A stretch of DNA of 64,000 nt from Salinibacillus xinjiangensis (GCF_009649735.1 NZ_WJNH01000007.1:62001-126000), one strand, 5' to 3'. Shown: positions 50,777 to 58,834, counted from the stretch's first letter. Program-made: numbers and translations. Notes: generated from the letters alone by a model not told the origin.

Positions 50777-51005
50777 AGGAACAATCATACGTACAGTCGT
50801 GTTGGCTGTGGCATTAATCAATCAAATTTTAGTAGCTAATGGGGTTTCAACATTGCCGTTTACAGGAGAACAAATTGAAGCGTTCTTAACCAATGCTTTT
50901 ACAGTTGTAGCGGCGCTAGTTGCATGGTTTAAGAACAACTATGTAACTAAAACCGGAGGACTTCAGAAGAAAGCACTCCAGGCACAAGGCTTAATCAAAA
51001 AATAA
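50769..51005 (+). CDS. Holin, SPP1 family
   Basis: A 78-residue holin. DKGTIIRTVVLAVALINQIL and FLTNAFTVVAALVAWFKNNYVT are the two membrane helices and linker typical of phage_holin_SPP1. It permeabilises the membrane to start lysis. ATG 50769, after AAAGGGAGC, replaces the longer frame from 50748. Confidence 0.92.
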   Translation: MDKGTIIRTVVLAVALINQILVANGVSTLPFTGEQIEAFLTNAFTVVAALVAWFKNNYVTKTGGLQKKALQAQGLIKK

Positions 51006-51029
51006 GGCATCCATAACGGGTGCCTTTTT
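51006..51029 (+). terminator. Terminator after holin
   Basis: GGCATCC-ataac-GGGTGCC then TTTTT. Confidence 0.85.
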
Positions 51030-51044
51030 ATTTGAGGTGAATAA

Positions 51045-51368
51045 ATGAAAGTACGCAAAACCAACGATGAAAGGTATTTATTTTATTGCGAAGGATGCGA
51101 AAACTGTCATGGTATAAACGATAGTTGGAGTTTTAACGGTGATTATGATAATCCGACATTTTCTCCTTCAGTATTAGTTAGGGGAACAAGACCTATTACA
51201 GATGGAGAATACGACAGACTTATAAGTGGAGAAAAAATCGAACCGGAAAAGTTTGTTTGCCATTCGTTTATCAGAAATGGAGAAATCCAATATCTAAATG
51301 ATTGCACTCACAAGCTTGCTGGTAAAACAGTTGATTTACTAGATGAGAATTATTGGTTTGAAGATTAA
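51045..51368 (+). CDS. DUF6527 family protein
   Basis: A 107-residue protein with CEGCENCHGIND, WSFNGDYDNPTFSPSVLV and IQYLNDCTHKLAGKTVDL, hallmarks of the small phage DUF6527 family. Cysteines and His suggest a metal site. Position between holin and amidase is unusual but conserved in some phages. TTGAGGTG precedes ATG 51045. Confidence 0.8.
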   Translation: MKVRKTNDERYLFYCEGCENCHGINDSWSFNGDYDNPTFSPSVLVRGTRPITDGEYDRLISGEKIEPEKFVCHSFIRNGEIQYLNDCTHKLAGKTVDLLDENYWFED

Positions 51369-51390
51369 GATTTAAAGGAGGGAGTAAATA

Positions 51391-52200
51391 ATGGCCGGTA
51401 TAGCAGAAAATATCATTTGTATTGACCCAGGTCATGGAGGTAAAGATCCAGGTGGAGGTTCTAATTCTCACTTTAAAGAGAAAGACATGGTACTTAAAAT
51501 TTCGAAAGAACAGCGTAAACATTTTAAACGGAATGGGATTACTGTAGTTATGACTCGTAACGATGATGAGTACCTGGACTCTTATCAACGTACAACCAGG
51601 GTAAAACGAAGCGGTGCAAAACATTGTATATCTAACCATATCAATGCTGGTGGTGGTGAAGGGGCTGAAGTCATCCACTCCATTTATTCGAATGGTAAAA
51701 TCGCTGAAGGCATTTTAAAAGCTTTAGTAAATGCAGGGGCGAAATATCGTCGTTACTTTAGTAAAAAAGGTTCAAATGAGTTGGACTATTATTTTATGCA
51801 TCGGATGACTGGACCTGTAAAAACAAACATCATTGAATACGGGTTCGCAGATAATAAATCAGACACTAGAAAGATACTTAATGATTGGAAAAAGTACGCT
51901 GAAGTCGTTGCCAAATATTACATCGAACATGTATTTAAAAAAGAATACAAGCCTAAAAGTGAAGTGAAAAGTATGTCTAAGAATACTTCTAAATATGTTC
52001 TAACTGGTGGACTTAATTATGATATGATCACTGAGGTTACACGTTATGTACTTAAACGCGAATGGTGGGCGAGAATCAATTTTGATGGGGAAGGCAACAA
52101 TCCTGAATTAGAGACTGGTGGATTAGGTCCTAAAGAGTTGAAAGAGTTTGAGGAATGGCTCAAAGAACGTGGTTGGTGGTATAAAGTTAAAGAACGCTGA
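51391..52200 (+). CDS. N-acetylmuramoyl-L-alanine amidase (endolysin)
   Basis: A 269-residue Amidase_3 endolysin. Zinc ligands are His15 in DPGHGG, Glu30 and His83 in SNHINAGG, with catalytic Glu149 in NIIEYGF. A linker around residue 190 leads to a C-terminal binding domain (YVLTGGLNYDMITEV ... YVLKREWWARI) that likely targets cell wall. No signal peptide, consistent with holin-dependent release. AAAGGAGGG before ATG 51391. Confidence 0.95.
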   Translation: MAGIAENIICIDPGHGGKDPGGGSNSHFKEKDMVLKISKEQRKHFKRNGITVVMTRNDDEYLDSYQRTTRVKRSGAKHCISNHINAGGGEGAEVIHSIYSNGKIAEGILKALVNAGAKYRRYFSKKGSNELDYYFMHRMTGPVKTNIIEYGFADNKSDTRKILNDWKKYAEVVAKYYIEHVFKKEYKPKSEVKSMSKNTSKYVLTGGLNYDMITEVTRYVLKREWWARINFDGEGNNPELETGGLGPKELKEFEEWLKERGWWYKVKER

Positions 52201-52208
52201 TAAAACTA

Positions 52209-52239
52209 AAGCCCTCACCTTAGTTAGTGAGGGTTTTTT
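52209..52239 (+). terminator. Terminator of the lysis operon
   Basis: CCCTCAC-cttagtta-GTGAGGG then TTTTTT. Confidence 0.9.
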
Positions 52240-52342
52240 GTTCTTCTGAAAACTTTTTTGCCTCACTCTTCACTTATAGTTGAAAGTTTCCGATAACTAA
52301 ATCAAAAGAGAAACTAGTTATAAAAAGAGGAGAGATCGAGGA

Positions 52343-52711
52343 ATGGAATTTAAAGAATTAATTAGGACAATTAACAGTAGCGTGGATGAACTTGATTTAG
52401 TAACAGCACGAAGGTTAATAGAACATAATATTGAAATTTTGCAAGAACATAAAAGCCATTTGAATCGTAATTCTAGGGAATTACTCAATTTCTCAATTGA
52501 TAGTTTGAACTCAGGTAATAAGATGCCCTCTAGAAATGAAATGGCCACCATTCAGACGGTAAACCAATATGCTTCGTCGTTTAATTTGAGAGGAATTAAA
52601 TTAATTATAAAGGAAAAATCAACGTTATTTCTCCGGAAAGACATTGTTACATTTTTGAATAAAGATGCTAAAACTATATTAGAAGGAATGGGAGCTATTC
52701 CTGAATCCTAA
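52343..52711 (+). CDS. Hypothetical protein after the lysis module
   Basis: A 122-residue soluble helical protein (ELDLVTARRLIEHNIEILQE; LNKDAKTILEGMGAIPES). AAGAGGAGAG before ATG 52343; an imperfect CTTCACC/GGTGGGG hairpin with a T-run follows (52720-52753). It forms a single-gene unit. No family recognised. Confidence 0.65.
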   Translation: MEFKELIRTINSSVDELDLVTARRLIEHNIEILQEHKSHLNRNSRELLNFSIDSLNSGNKMPSRNEMATIQTVNQYASSFNLRGIKLIIKEKSTLFLRKDIVTFLNKDAKTILEGMGAIPES

Positions 52712-52835
52712 ATAAAAGTAAAGAGTCTTCACCTTAACTGGTGGGGCTTTTTTTATGAAAAAGTTATAAAAGAGAGACAAAATTACCCATTTTATGTTTT
52801 AATATAAATAAATTGAACATATAAGGGTGTTAGGA

Positions 52836-53447
52836 ATGACAAATAAAAAAAGAAATTTTGAAGAGGAATTTGAAAAAGCTTTACAATTTTTAGAGCAAAA
52901 CCAAGAAGACTACCTAAACATTATCGAAAAGATTACAGATAACTATATTCAATCTAATGCTAACTATTCAACAAATACATATGTTAATTTTCAAGTTCAC
53001 TTTTTCGAGTTGCTTGGTGTTCATGCAAATGTAATTCTTCACTATTTAAAACAAGATAAACCATTTAATTATAATGGGCAGTATACGCGAGCTTTTCGTC
53101 GAATAGAAAAGGTGAGAAAAATTAGTTATTTTCATCTTAGCCAAGTAGATCAGGTTGTTGTTAACCCTAATAAAATTAAAGGAACTTTATTTTCTTATAA
53201 TGAAGTCCATCCATGGGAAATGACAATGGTTGCATTAAGACAAGATGGATCTAGTTTTAATATTGCCATGGATATTAACGATTCAATGAACATGACCTCA
53301 CAGTTATTAGATAATATTAGAGGGAAGTTAACCAATGGGAGCAACAATATTGATACTAATCAATATGACAATTTAATCAATAGCTTCGAGGAGTTTAAGC
53401 AATCTATGAATGATGCGATTGAAAAGATTAATAAGGAACAAGAGTAA
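52836..53447 (+). CDS. Unknown protein, accessory operon gene 1
   Basis: A 203-residue soluble protein, AT-rich coding sequence. Helical start (EEEFEKALQFLEQNQEDYLNII), an aromatic-rich centre (YVNFQVHFFELLGVHANVIL) and a coiled C-terminus. ATG 52836 after AAGGGTG. Its stop overlaps the next start (TAATG). No recognised domain. Confidence 0.7.
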   Translation: MTNKKRNFEEEFEKALQFLEQNQEDYLNIIEKITDNYIQSNANYSTNTYVNFQVHFFELLGVHANVILHYLKQDKPFNYNGQYTRAFRRIEKVRKISYFHLSQVDQVVVNPNKIKGTLFSYNEVHPWEMTMVALRQDGSSFNIAMDINDSMNMTSQLLDNIRGKLTNGSNNIDTNQYDNLINSFEEFKQSMNDAIEKINKEQE

Positions 53448-53941
53448 TGATTTTTTTTACTATAACTGAAACAGAACAAGTTACTAATAATTCAATATCA
53501 TTATTAGAACAAATTATTGTATCAGCTTTAAGTGGTATTTTGGGTTCAGTTTTGACTCTAATAGGTGCCATATTTGTATTTTATAAAGGAAGAGAAGACG
53601 CAAAAAAGGAGTTCTTATTTAATTTATACCTAAAAGAACTTTTTCCATTAGTTTACAGACCGATTCTAACAGAATACTATAATTTTACAAATGCTAGCCA
53701 TGATGGGAGTATTTATAATATTGATACAAACTTGATTGAAAATACAATAAGTGATAATTATACGCTTATTAAATTTGCGCCCAAAAAACTTAGAACAATT
53801 ATATTTACTTTATATTCCCAATGTAAGGCAGTAAATTCAATTCAAAAGTATGACCAAAAACAGAAGGATATTTTACAATGTTTGGAGAATATAAAAGCTG
53901 AAATAGACGATAATTTTAAGGAGTATTTAAATGGGGAATAA
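53447..53941 (+). CDS. Unknown membrane protein, accessory operon gene 2
   Basis: A 164-residue protein with one membrane helix at about residues 24-46 (IIVSALSGILGSVLTLIGAIFVFYK) and a 115-residue cytoplasmic domain. ATG 53447 coupled to gene 1. Layout is like the prophage protein at 30751-31392. Confidence 0.7.
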   Translation: MIFFTITETEQVTNNSISLLEQIIVSALSGILGSVLTLIGAIFVFYKGREDAKKEFLFNLYLKELFPLVYRPILTEYYNFTNASHDGSIYNIDTNLIENTISDNYTLIKFAPKKLRTIIFTLYSQCKAVNSIQKYDQKQKDILQCLENIKAEIDDNFKEYLNGE

Positions 53942-54251
53942 AGTAAATTACCAGTATATTTCTAATATTATGGAGTCCTTTCATGGTTATGAAGACGATG
54001 ATATCGGGGTCCACATAGCTGATTTAAACTCGAGAATAGAAATATTAGAAAGAGCTCATAAAATCACAGAACAAAAGAAAAATACTACAATATATTATGA
54101 CTTCCAAAGAATAAAAAAACAGCATAAAGATTTAGAAAGTGAATACATTAATTATGATAAGAATTCTCTTGATAAGAAATTTACAATGATTTCTATGATT
54201 GACCAAATCCAAAAGGATATTTCTATATTGGAGGAAACTAATAATGAATAA
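53931..54251 (+). CDS. Unknown protein, accessory operon gene 3
   Basis: A 106-residue, highly charged helical protein (DLNSRIEILERAHKITEQKK), overlapping gene 2 by eleven bases and gene 4 by eight. No recognised family. Confidence 0.68.
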   Translation: MGNKVNYQYISNIMESFHGYEDDDIGVHIADLNSRIEILERAHKITEQKKNTTIYYDFQRIKKQHKDLESEYINYDKNSLDKKFTMISMIDQIQKDISILEETNNE

Positions 54252-54645
54252 GGAAATAAATTTTATGTTTAATACACACAAAATTTATAAGAATAGTTTC
54301 TTAAATGAAATTAACAATAAGGTTGATCATATCATTGTGAATAATAATAATGTGCTTGTTTATAAAAAGGGATCACTCGAGATAATGATTGATAAATCTG
54401 GCTCTGTTTATATAACTGGTGATGTAGAAGGTGAAGATAATTTAAATGTATTTATTCTTGCGGCACTTGATGAATATAGTGACCTAAGTAAAATGGATAA
54501 CAGATTTGAAGTAAAATACCCATTTAAAATAATAACTCCAAAGGATATCACAAATTCAGTTAAGAATAGTTTGAAACGTTTGAATTACACATATACATTT
54601 AATGAAATGGTTAACGATGATTCCTTTTATGTATACTCTAATTAG
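54244..54645 (+). CDS. Unknown protein, accessory operon gene 4
   Basis: A 133-residue soluble protein with a beta-rich centre (DHIIVNNNNVLVYKKGSLEIMI) and Asn/Asp-rich composition. ATG 54244, after GGAGGAAACT, is preferred to the longer 54199 frame. A bidirectional terminator follows. Confidence 0.68.
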   Translation: MNKEINFMFNTHKIYKNSFLNEINNKVDHIIVNNNNVLVYKKGSLEIMIDKSGSVYITGDVEGEDNLNVFILAALDEYSDLSKMDNRFEVKYPFKIITPKDITNSVKNSLKRLNYTYTFNEMVNDDSFYVYSN

Positions 54646-54682
54646 AATTCAAGGTTTATTTAATATTACAAACATAATATTT

Positions 54683-54706
54683 AACCCCTCTAAAGAGGGG
54701 TTTTTT
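54683..54706. terminator. Bidirectional terminator between the accessory operons
   Basis: AACCCCTC-taaa-GAGGGGTT with T-run on the plus strand and T-rich minus side. It separates the rightward operon from the leftward ATPase cassette. Confidence 0.9.
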
Positions 54707-54849
54707 CATTTCTCCATCATATCAACAATCTCCACTAATTCTTCAACAGCCTTTTTCTTCGTATACTGAGCATCATTCTCTAATTGTGCTGCAACGTTTA
54801 ATATGTGTGTTTTGACCAGGTTCTGCTCATACCTTTGTTCCAGGTCCAT
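54706..54849 (-). CDS. Small helical protein, last gene of the ATPase cassette
   Basis: A 47-residue acidic helix (DLEQRYEQNLVKTHILNVAAQ ... KKAVEELVEIVDMMEK). ATG 54849 preceded by AAAGGAC. It lies 22 bases after the ATPase stop on the same strand and is probably co-transcribed. Confidence 0.65.
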   Translation of the reverse strand: MDLEQRYEQNLVKTHILNVAAQLENDAQYTKKKAVEELVEIVDMMEK

Positions 54850-54871
54850 AATCTAGTCCTTTCTTTTTGTA

Positions 54872-57079
54872 TTAGTCTTTACCTAAAGATGGTGGTACAC
54901 TCATCTTAGCTATAAACGGTTTAACAACCTCGCCACTTGATCTAATGATGTTGATTGCATGAAATCTTTTCAGTTTTAAAGCATTCTCTACAGTAAACGG
55001 TACAATTTCCTCTGATAAGTCTGAAAAAGTTTTCTTTGATGATGGATAGATATGATAATGGGGTCCGGCTGCTTTAATAATCTCCCCTAAATTTCGGGGT
55101 ATCTGTTCCCAGGAATGGAACATCCATACATAACCCACACGCCATTTTCGACTTTCAACGGTAGCTGATTTCCAAGTTTTTGACGATTTAAGGAACTGGT
55201 GAGGCTCATCAAACACAACAAAGAATGGAAATTGATTGCTTTCTTTACGCAAGGTCATAGCTAAGTCAATTTTAGTACTTAGAAGGTTAACGATTAGATC
55301 AACAGCCTCGGGCCCTAGTTCCGACTTAGGTACGTCGATGATGAAAGCTTTTCTTTGACTCATAAGATCTACCATATCAAGTGATTGATCAGAGTCCATA
55401 CATTCTGCAAGGTACTCATCCCCTAGTATTGTATCTAGTCTATTTAGGATAGGAGCAAGTATCTGCGCTCGTTTACTTTCGCTCATTGCTGAAAAATCTT
55501 CTAAAGTCATTTTGTGTATACTGTCCCTCATATCCTCAATAACTTCGTTTCTATACTCTTCATCCTCAAAAATCTGAATTATTTCTGAAAGCTTACCCGT
55601 TTGCATGGCCATAACAGCAGCGCGAATATATCTTGAGGTTTGAGCTCCGGTTTCATCTGTTGATGTATTAAAGAATCCAATTATCGTATTTGCGAGCCTG
55701 TTCTTAGCTCTGGATGAATGATTTACTTCACACCAATCAAGTGCTATCGGCACGCTACCCAAACGAATTCTCTCAACCTTTTCGCTAGGTAGTGCCGATT
55801 GAACCTCGTCGCCTATTTCGCCTTTGGCTGGATCGATGGCAAGAGCTCCATATCCTTTTTGGACAGATTGGACTATCCAGTTAGCGCCGAATCCTCTAGT
55901 TTTTCCGGAGCCCATCCCTCCAATCACAATTCGCGGTAAGCATAGCTCATCATGGTTACGTATAGGCATGTAGGCTGTTTGTTTTTTTCCTTTAAACGTT
56001 ACGTCCCCAATTCTTATGCCGTCCTTTTTTAGTGAGTCTGGTATGTCGATTTCCCTACCATTTACTGTTTCAATTATGGGGTACTCATCTTGTAAGTTTC
56101 GTTGTGGAAGTTTGATGAAGTGCGCTATTTCTGGTGGGGCTATGATTTGCCTTTTTCCAAATATAAAGGGTATCGGTATATGGTGTCGTTCTACATCTTC
56201 TAAAAATCTGCTAATCTTCTTAGGCTTAACCATTTTCTCTTTCAATTCATTATCCTGGTTCAATTGTTTTAATGCTAATATAATCCCCCGGGCAATCCTT
56301 CTTTTTCTTCGCTCATCCTTAGACTGAACAACAACCCTTAGCACAAAATCAAAACCAAAATGACTGGGTTTTATTTCCGTTGACCGACTAAACTCTTTAT
56401 TCCAGCGCTTAGGTGGTTTATTTTCGAATTCTTCACGCTCTTTCTCAGCATCTTTATACCATTGTTCCTCAGCTGACTGGATGCCAAATTGGATAAATGT
56501 TTTGTCTCCATGCTGCATAAATCGTGATATTTCTAAGAGCTCCTCAAGTGGTATCTGCTGCATAGAACGGTCTGTTTTCAAAGATAGGAAGAATGGATAT
56601 TTTAGCTTAATATTAAAGCAGAGACAATCTTCGGGATTCAGCTTTTTAGGTTCCTCATCATTCATGGTTACGTGTTTCCATACCAATTGGCTCTGCTGCT
56701 TAACTACGTCAACTAAGTCGGTGTTAGTGGTAATAAAGGTCTTATATGATTTATTGGTTATTTCGGTTTCAAAAAAGACTCTTTCTGGGTCCTTTAACAA
56801 TCCTTTATTCCAACGTTCAAACAACTCCTCATAAGTATCGGCCAATATATCTGCGAACTGATCAACCTTCTGATTTTTTACGTTAGAATGGGGGATGAGC
56901 TGGAATGTTTTATATTTTGGGATATTTTCTTGCTTAGGTTGTGATTTAACGAATTTAAAAGGTGTTTCTTGATGATTTACCTTAACCGATAATTTAGGCG
57001 GTCCCTCAACCTTAGGTATTGCTCTCTGGACACTACTAAAACGTATTTGCAAGGTAGCCCCTTGCCACGCTAACTCCAT
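54872..57079 (-). CDS. VirD4/HerA-like DNA-translocase ATPase
   Basis: A 735-residue protein. The N-terminal 380 residues have no membrane helix and no clear family. The motor domain has Walker A GGMGSGKT (387-394), AIDPAKGEIGDE, and Walker B FFVVFDEPHQF (Asp624, Glu625). FFNTSTDETGAQTSRYIRAAVM and GYVWMFHSWEQIPRNL resemble conjugative coupling or HerA-type ATPases. No relaxase, mating-channel or FtsK gamma gene is visible in this prophage. Next genes are two small membrane proteins, so a membrane complex is likely. The role is unknown. Confidence 0.85.
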   Translation of the reverse strand: MELAWQGATLQIRFSSVQRAIPKVEGPPKLSVKVNHQETPFKFVKSQPKQENIPKYKTFQLIPHSNVKNQKVDQFADILADTYEELFERWNKGLLKDPERVFFETEITNKSYKTFITTNTDLVDVVKQQSQLVWKHVTMNDEEPKKLNPEDCLCFNIKLKYPFFLSLKTDRSMQQIPLEELLEISRFMQHGDKTFIQFGIQSAEEQWYKDAEKEREEFENKPPKRWNKEFSRSTEIKPSHFGFDFVLRVVVQSKDERRKRRIARGIILALKQLNQDNELKEKMVKPKKISRFLEDVERHHIPIPFIFGKRQIIAPPEIAHFIKLPQRNLQDEYPIIETVNGREIDIPDSLKKDGIRIGDVTFKGKKQTAYMPIRNHDELCLPRIVIGGMGSGKTRGFGANWIVQSVQKGYGALAIDPAKGEIGDEVQSALPSEKVERIRLGSVPIALDWCEVNHSSRAKNRLANTIIGFFNTSTDETGAQTSRYIRAAVMAMQTGKLSEIIQIFEDEEYRNEVIEDMRDSIHKMTLEDFSAMSESKRAQILAPILNRLDTILGDEYLAECMDSDQSLDMVDLMSQRKAFIIDVPKSELGPEAVDLIVNLLSTKIDLAMTLRKESNQFPFFVVFDEPHQFLKSSKTWKSATVESRKWRVGYVWMFHSWEQIPRNLGEIIKAAGPHYHIYPSSKKTFSDLSEEIVPFTVENALKLKRFHAINIIRSSGEVVKPFIAKMSVPPSLGKD

Positions 57080-57214
57080 CTATAACGCCCCCAATACAGC
57101 TTTAATACCTTCCATGATTCTTACAGCTGCACCATCTGGATTTTCTACAGTTTGATAAAGTTCATAAAAACACCCTCCAATAAAACCGACAATTAACCCC
57201 GCGAAAAATCTCAT
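57080..57214 (-). CDS. Small membrane protein of the ATPase cassette
   Basis: A 44-residue protein: one N-terminal membrane helix (RFFAGLIVGFIGGCFYELY) and a short tail. ATG 57214 overlaps the upstream stop, and its stop directly abuts the ATPase ATG at 57079. Tight packing indicates coordinated translation. Confidence 0.7.
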   Translation of the reverse strand: MRFFAGLIVGFIGGCFYELYQTVENPDGAAVRIMEGIKAVLGAL

Positions 57215-57645
57215 TCACCCATCACATCCTTTACATCTTTGGAACCTCTAATGTCTTCAAATGCCTCAATGAGCGCATCATTCAACAAAGTGCCAACTAT
57301 TCCAATTAACATGAGTATACTAGGTACCAGGAACACACCACCTACTACAAGCGCTGTGGTTTTTAGAGTGGTTTCTCCCCAACGCTTTTTAACGCCTAAC
57401 AAGATGAATCCAGCCAACCCAAAAAGGATCCCTAATCCTAATGCGATTTCCTGAAAAGTCCATGTTAATGGTTGCATATTCTCATAAAAGCTTTCAGCGT
57501 GTACGGTCTTGGCTAGTAGAGCTCCTGATGAAGTCCATAGAGCAATAGCGAAATTTTTAAGTTTATTTGATTTCTGGATGACTGCAATTTTCCCCGCGGA
57601 TTCCTCTGTATCGTACCAATAATGACCATTCAACTTCACAATCAT
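57211..57645 (-). CDS. Three-helix membrane protein of the ATPase cassette
   Basis: A 144-residue protein: a Trp/Tyr-rich start (KLNGHYWYDTEESAGKIAVI), hydrophobic stretches near residues 30-48, 62-80 and 96-118, and an acidic end (DIRGSKDVKDVMGE). The first stretch with LLAKTVHAESF looks like a signal peptide. AAAGGAGTGAAG precedes ATG 57645. First gene of the four-gene leftward unit. Confidence 0.72.
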   Translation of the reverse strand: MIVKLNGHYWYDTEESAGKIAVIQKSNKLKNFAIALWTSSGALLAKTVHAESFYENMQPLTWTFQEIALGLGILFGLAGFILLGVKKRWGETTLKTTALVVGGVFLVPSILMLIGIVGTLLNDALIEAFEDIRGSKDVKDVMGE

Positions 57646-57667
57646 TTTCTTCACTCCTTTGTATATT

Positions 57668-57686
57668 TGCACAGAAAAATGTGCAT
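57668..57686. promoter_or_regulatory. Operator-like site A of the cassette
   Basis: TGCACAGAAAAATGTGCAT, an imperfect dyad. Its complement is the site at 57987-58005 with one change. It lies 23 bases upstream of the membrane protein start. Confidence 0.6.
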
Positions 57687-57715
57687 AGTAAATAAAAAAA
57701 GAGAGGTGAGCAAAC

Positions 57716-57781
57716 GTGTTACCTTGGATTTTAATTGCTACTGGTGCAGCTCTTATCGGTTTTTCCCAACTTCCACTTTAA
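57716..57781 (+). CDS. Possible membrane micropeptide
   Basis: GTG 57716 with GAGAGGTGAG upstream encodes 21 residues (LPWILIATGAALIGFSQLPL), a single membrane helix. It lies opposite to the cassette, and its 3' end overlaps the gene at 57753. Toxin-like size; speculative. Confidence 0.35.
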   Translation: MLPWILIATGAALIGFSQLPL

Positions 57782-57929
57782 TTCCCTTGTTTTTGTATCT
57801 AAGATCATTAGCTATTAGTGATTTAGCATAACCGGAAAAATTTTTTATGTTCTTGATTTGCTCAAATAAATACTTGTCGTTAGGATTATCAATATTAAAT
57901 GAAATGGGTTTATTTTTCATTGTGGTCAT
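57753..57929 (-). CDS. Small possible DNA-binding protein of the cassette
   Basis: A 58-residue basic protein. ISFNIDNPNDKYLFEQIKNIKNFSGYAKSLIANDL has a strand followed by two helices, like ribbon-helix-helix regulators of plasmids and phages. GGAGGGATAGGTTT precedes ATG 57929. A perfect 16-base palindrome lies 40 bases upstream, so autoregulation is likely. Confidence 0.6.
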   Translation of the reverse strand: MTTMKNKPISFNIDNPNDKYLFEQIKNIKNFSGYAKSLIANDLRYKNKGIKVEVGKNR

Positions 57930-57969
57930 AAACCTATCCCTCCTCAATTTCATTACATTAAATCGTATG

Positions 57970-57985
57970 TCATTTAATTAAATGA
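57970..57985. promoter_or_regulatory. Perfect 16-base palindrome
   Basis: TCATTTAATTAAATGA, upstream of the gene at 57753-57929 and next to site B. Confidence 0.6.
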
Positions 57986-57986
57986 T

Positions 57987-58005
57987 ATGCACATTTTTCG
58001 GTGCA
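57987..58005. promoter_or_regulatory. Operator-like site B of the cassette
   Basis: ATGCACATTTTTCGGTGCA, inverse copy of site A with one mismatch, 24 bases in front of the HTH gene's end and upstream of 57929. Confidence 0.6.
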
Positions 58006-58027
58006 TTAGGGCAAAAAATAAAGCCGC

Positions 58028-58213
58028 CTACTCTGGCGGCCATATATCATATACAGTTTTTCCGTAGTAAGAGGCAATTTTATAAGCGTGATCAATACGG
58101 GGTAATTGTTCATTCTTCATATATCTTGAAATTGTATTTCGGTGAATATTTTTTCTATCAGAGATTTTAGTTATATCACCTGGTTTTACAAAATCTTTTA
58201 ATTTACATTCCAA
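58028..58213 (-). CDS. Helix-turn-helix regulator of the cassette
   Basis: A 61-residue HTH protein (DITKISDRKNIHRNTISRYMKNEQLPRIDHAYKIASYY), similar to XRE/Cro-type. It starts with TTG 58213 after GAGGTGATTC. First gene read leftward from attR, thus expressed in the lysogen and a candidate regulator of the downstream membrane/ATPase genes. The interval 58214-58440 has a GCCCTTC/GAAGGGC hairpin but no gene. Confidence 0.75.
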   Translation of the reverse strand: MECKLKDFVKPGDITKISDRKNIHRNTISRYMKNEQLPRIDHAYKIASYYGKTVYDIWPPE

Positions 58214-58445
58214 AGCGAATCACCTCAATAGGTTTATTCGCCCCAAATACTGTTCATTCCTACATAACATTTCATCTAGTTTTGCAATAAAATAGCCCTT
58301 CATGTCGAAGGGCATAGATAGGCTATAAAAGCTGTGCGCTCGCCTGCGCTACGCTACCAGCTTATGCAGGTGGTTATAGAATTATGACTTATTTTTAATG
58401 AAAAGAGGATTTTAAAGTGACTTTTTATGTTCTGTCATAACTCAT

Positions 58446-58787
58446 AGAGGAAGACAAGAAGGAACCAAAGGTGTTTGCGGCATCACACATAAAGCCCCAA
58501 TTGCCATTGACCCTCATAGTGGCATGTTTTTCTTCCCAACAACATCTCCGAATAATCCTACATGTGTATGGATTGCCCACTCTCATGTGTCTCAAATTAA
58601 GCCAATTGACAAATATAAGACGAAAATTCACTTTAAATCAGGTCAACACATCGATGTTTCCGTTTCTCATGGGTCATTGATGAATCAAATTCAGCGAACC
58701 GCTCAGTTCCGCTATAAACTAACCGAGCGCCTAAAATATAAATGGGGAACAAAGCCCGATAAGGTTGCTGAGAATCCTTTTGTGTAA
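58446..58787 (+). pseudogene. comK: comK, 3' part (interrupted by prophage)
   Basis: The remaining 111 codons after the join. Conserved ComK segments are GITHKAPIAIDPHSGMFFFP, CVWIAHSHV, IHFKSGQHIDVSVS and MNQIQRTAQFRYKLTERLKYKW. No start codon or ribosome site lies in front, so it is not expressed as a working protein in the lysogen. Excision at GG restores the complete gene in frame without any base change. Confidence 0.95.
58447..58450. other. attR core (GAGG)
   Basis: GAGG at the phage-comK border. The left side reads CATAACTCATA, which with the attL phage side forms the attP dyad. Confidence 0.8.
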
Positions 58788-58834
58788 GGGTTAAAGAGCA
58801 GTGTATAATAAATAGTGAATGTTTTTGTTTTTAA

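Larger units (their letters stand above)
17040..58449. mobile_element. A118-type prophage integrated in comK
   Basis: About 41.4 kb of phage DNA splits comK. It has a recombinase beside attL and a repressor region with divergent transcription. Early, packaging, head, tail and lysis modules follow in the order of A118-like siphophages of Listeria, which use the same integration gene. The portal, Gp15-type and structural proteins resemble that group. All essential modules seem open except one small early gene with two frameshifts, so the prophage may still be inducible. Confidence 0.95.

Noticed and set aside
58296-58315. TGTCGAA at 58303 as a fourth Spo0A-like box.
   Set aside because: It is the loop and arm of a GCCCTTC/GAAGGGC hairpin and is not followed by a gene start.
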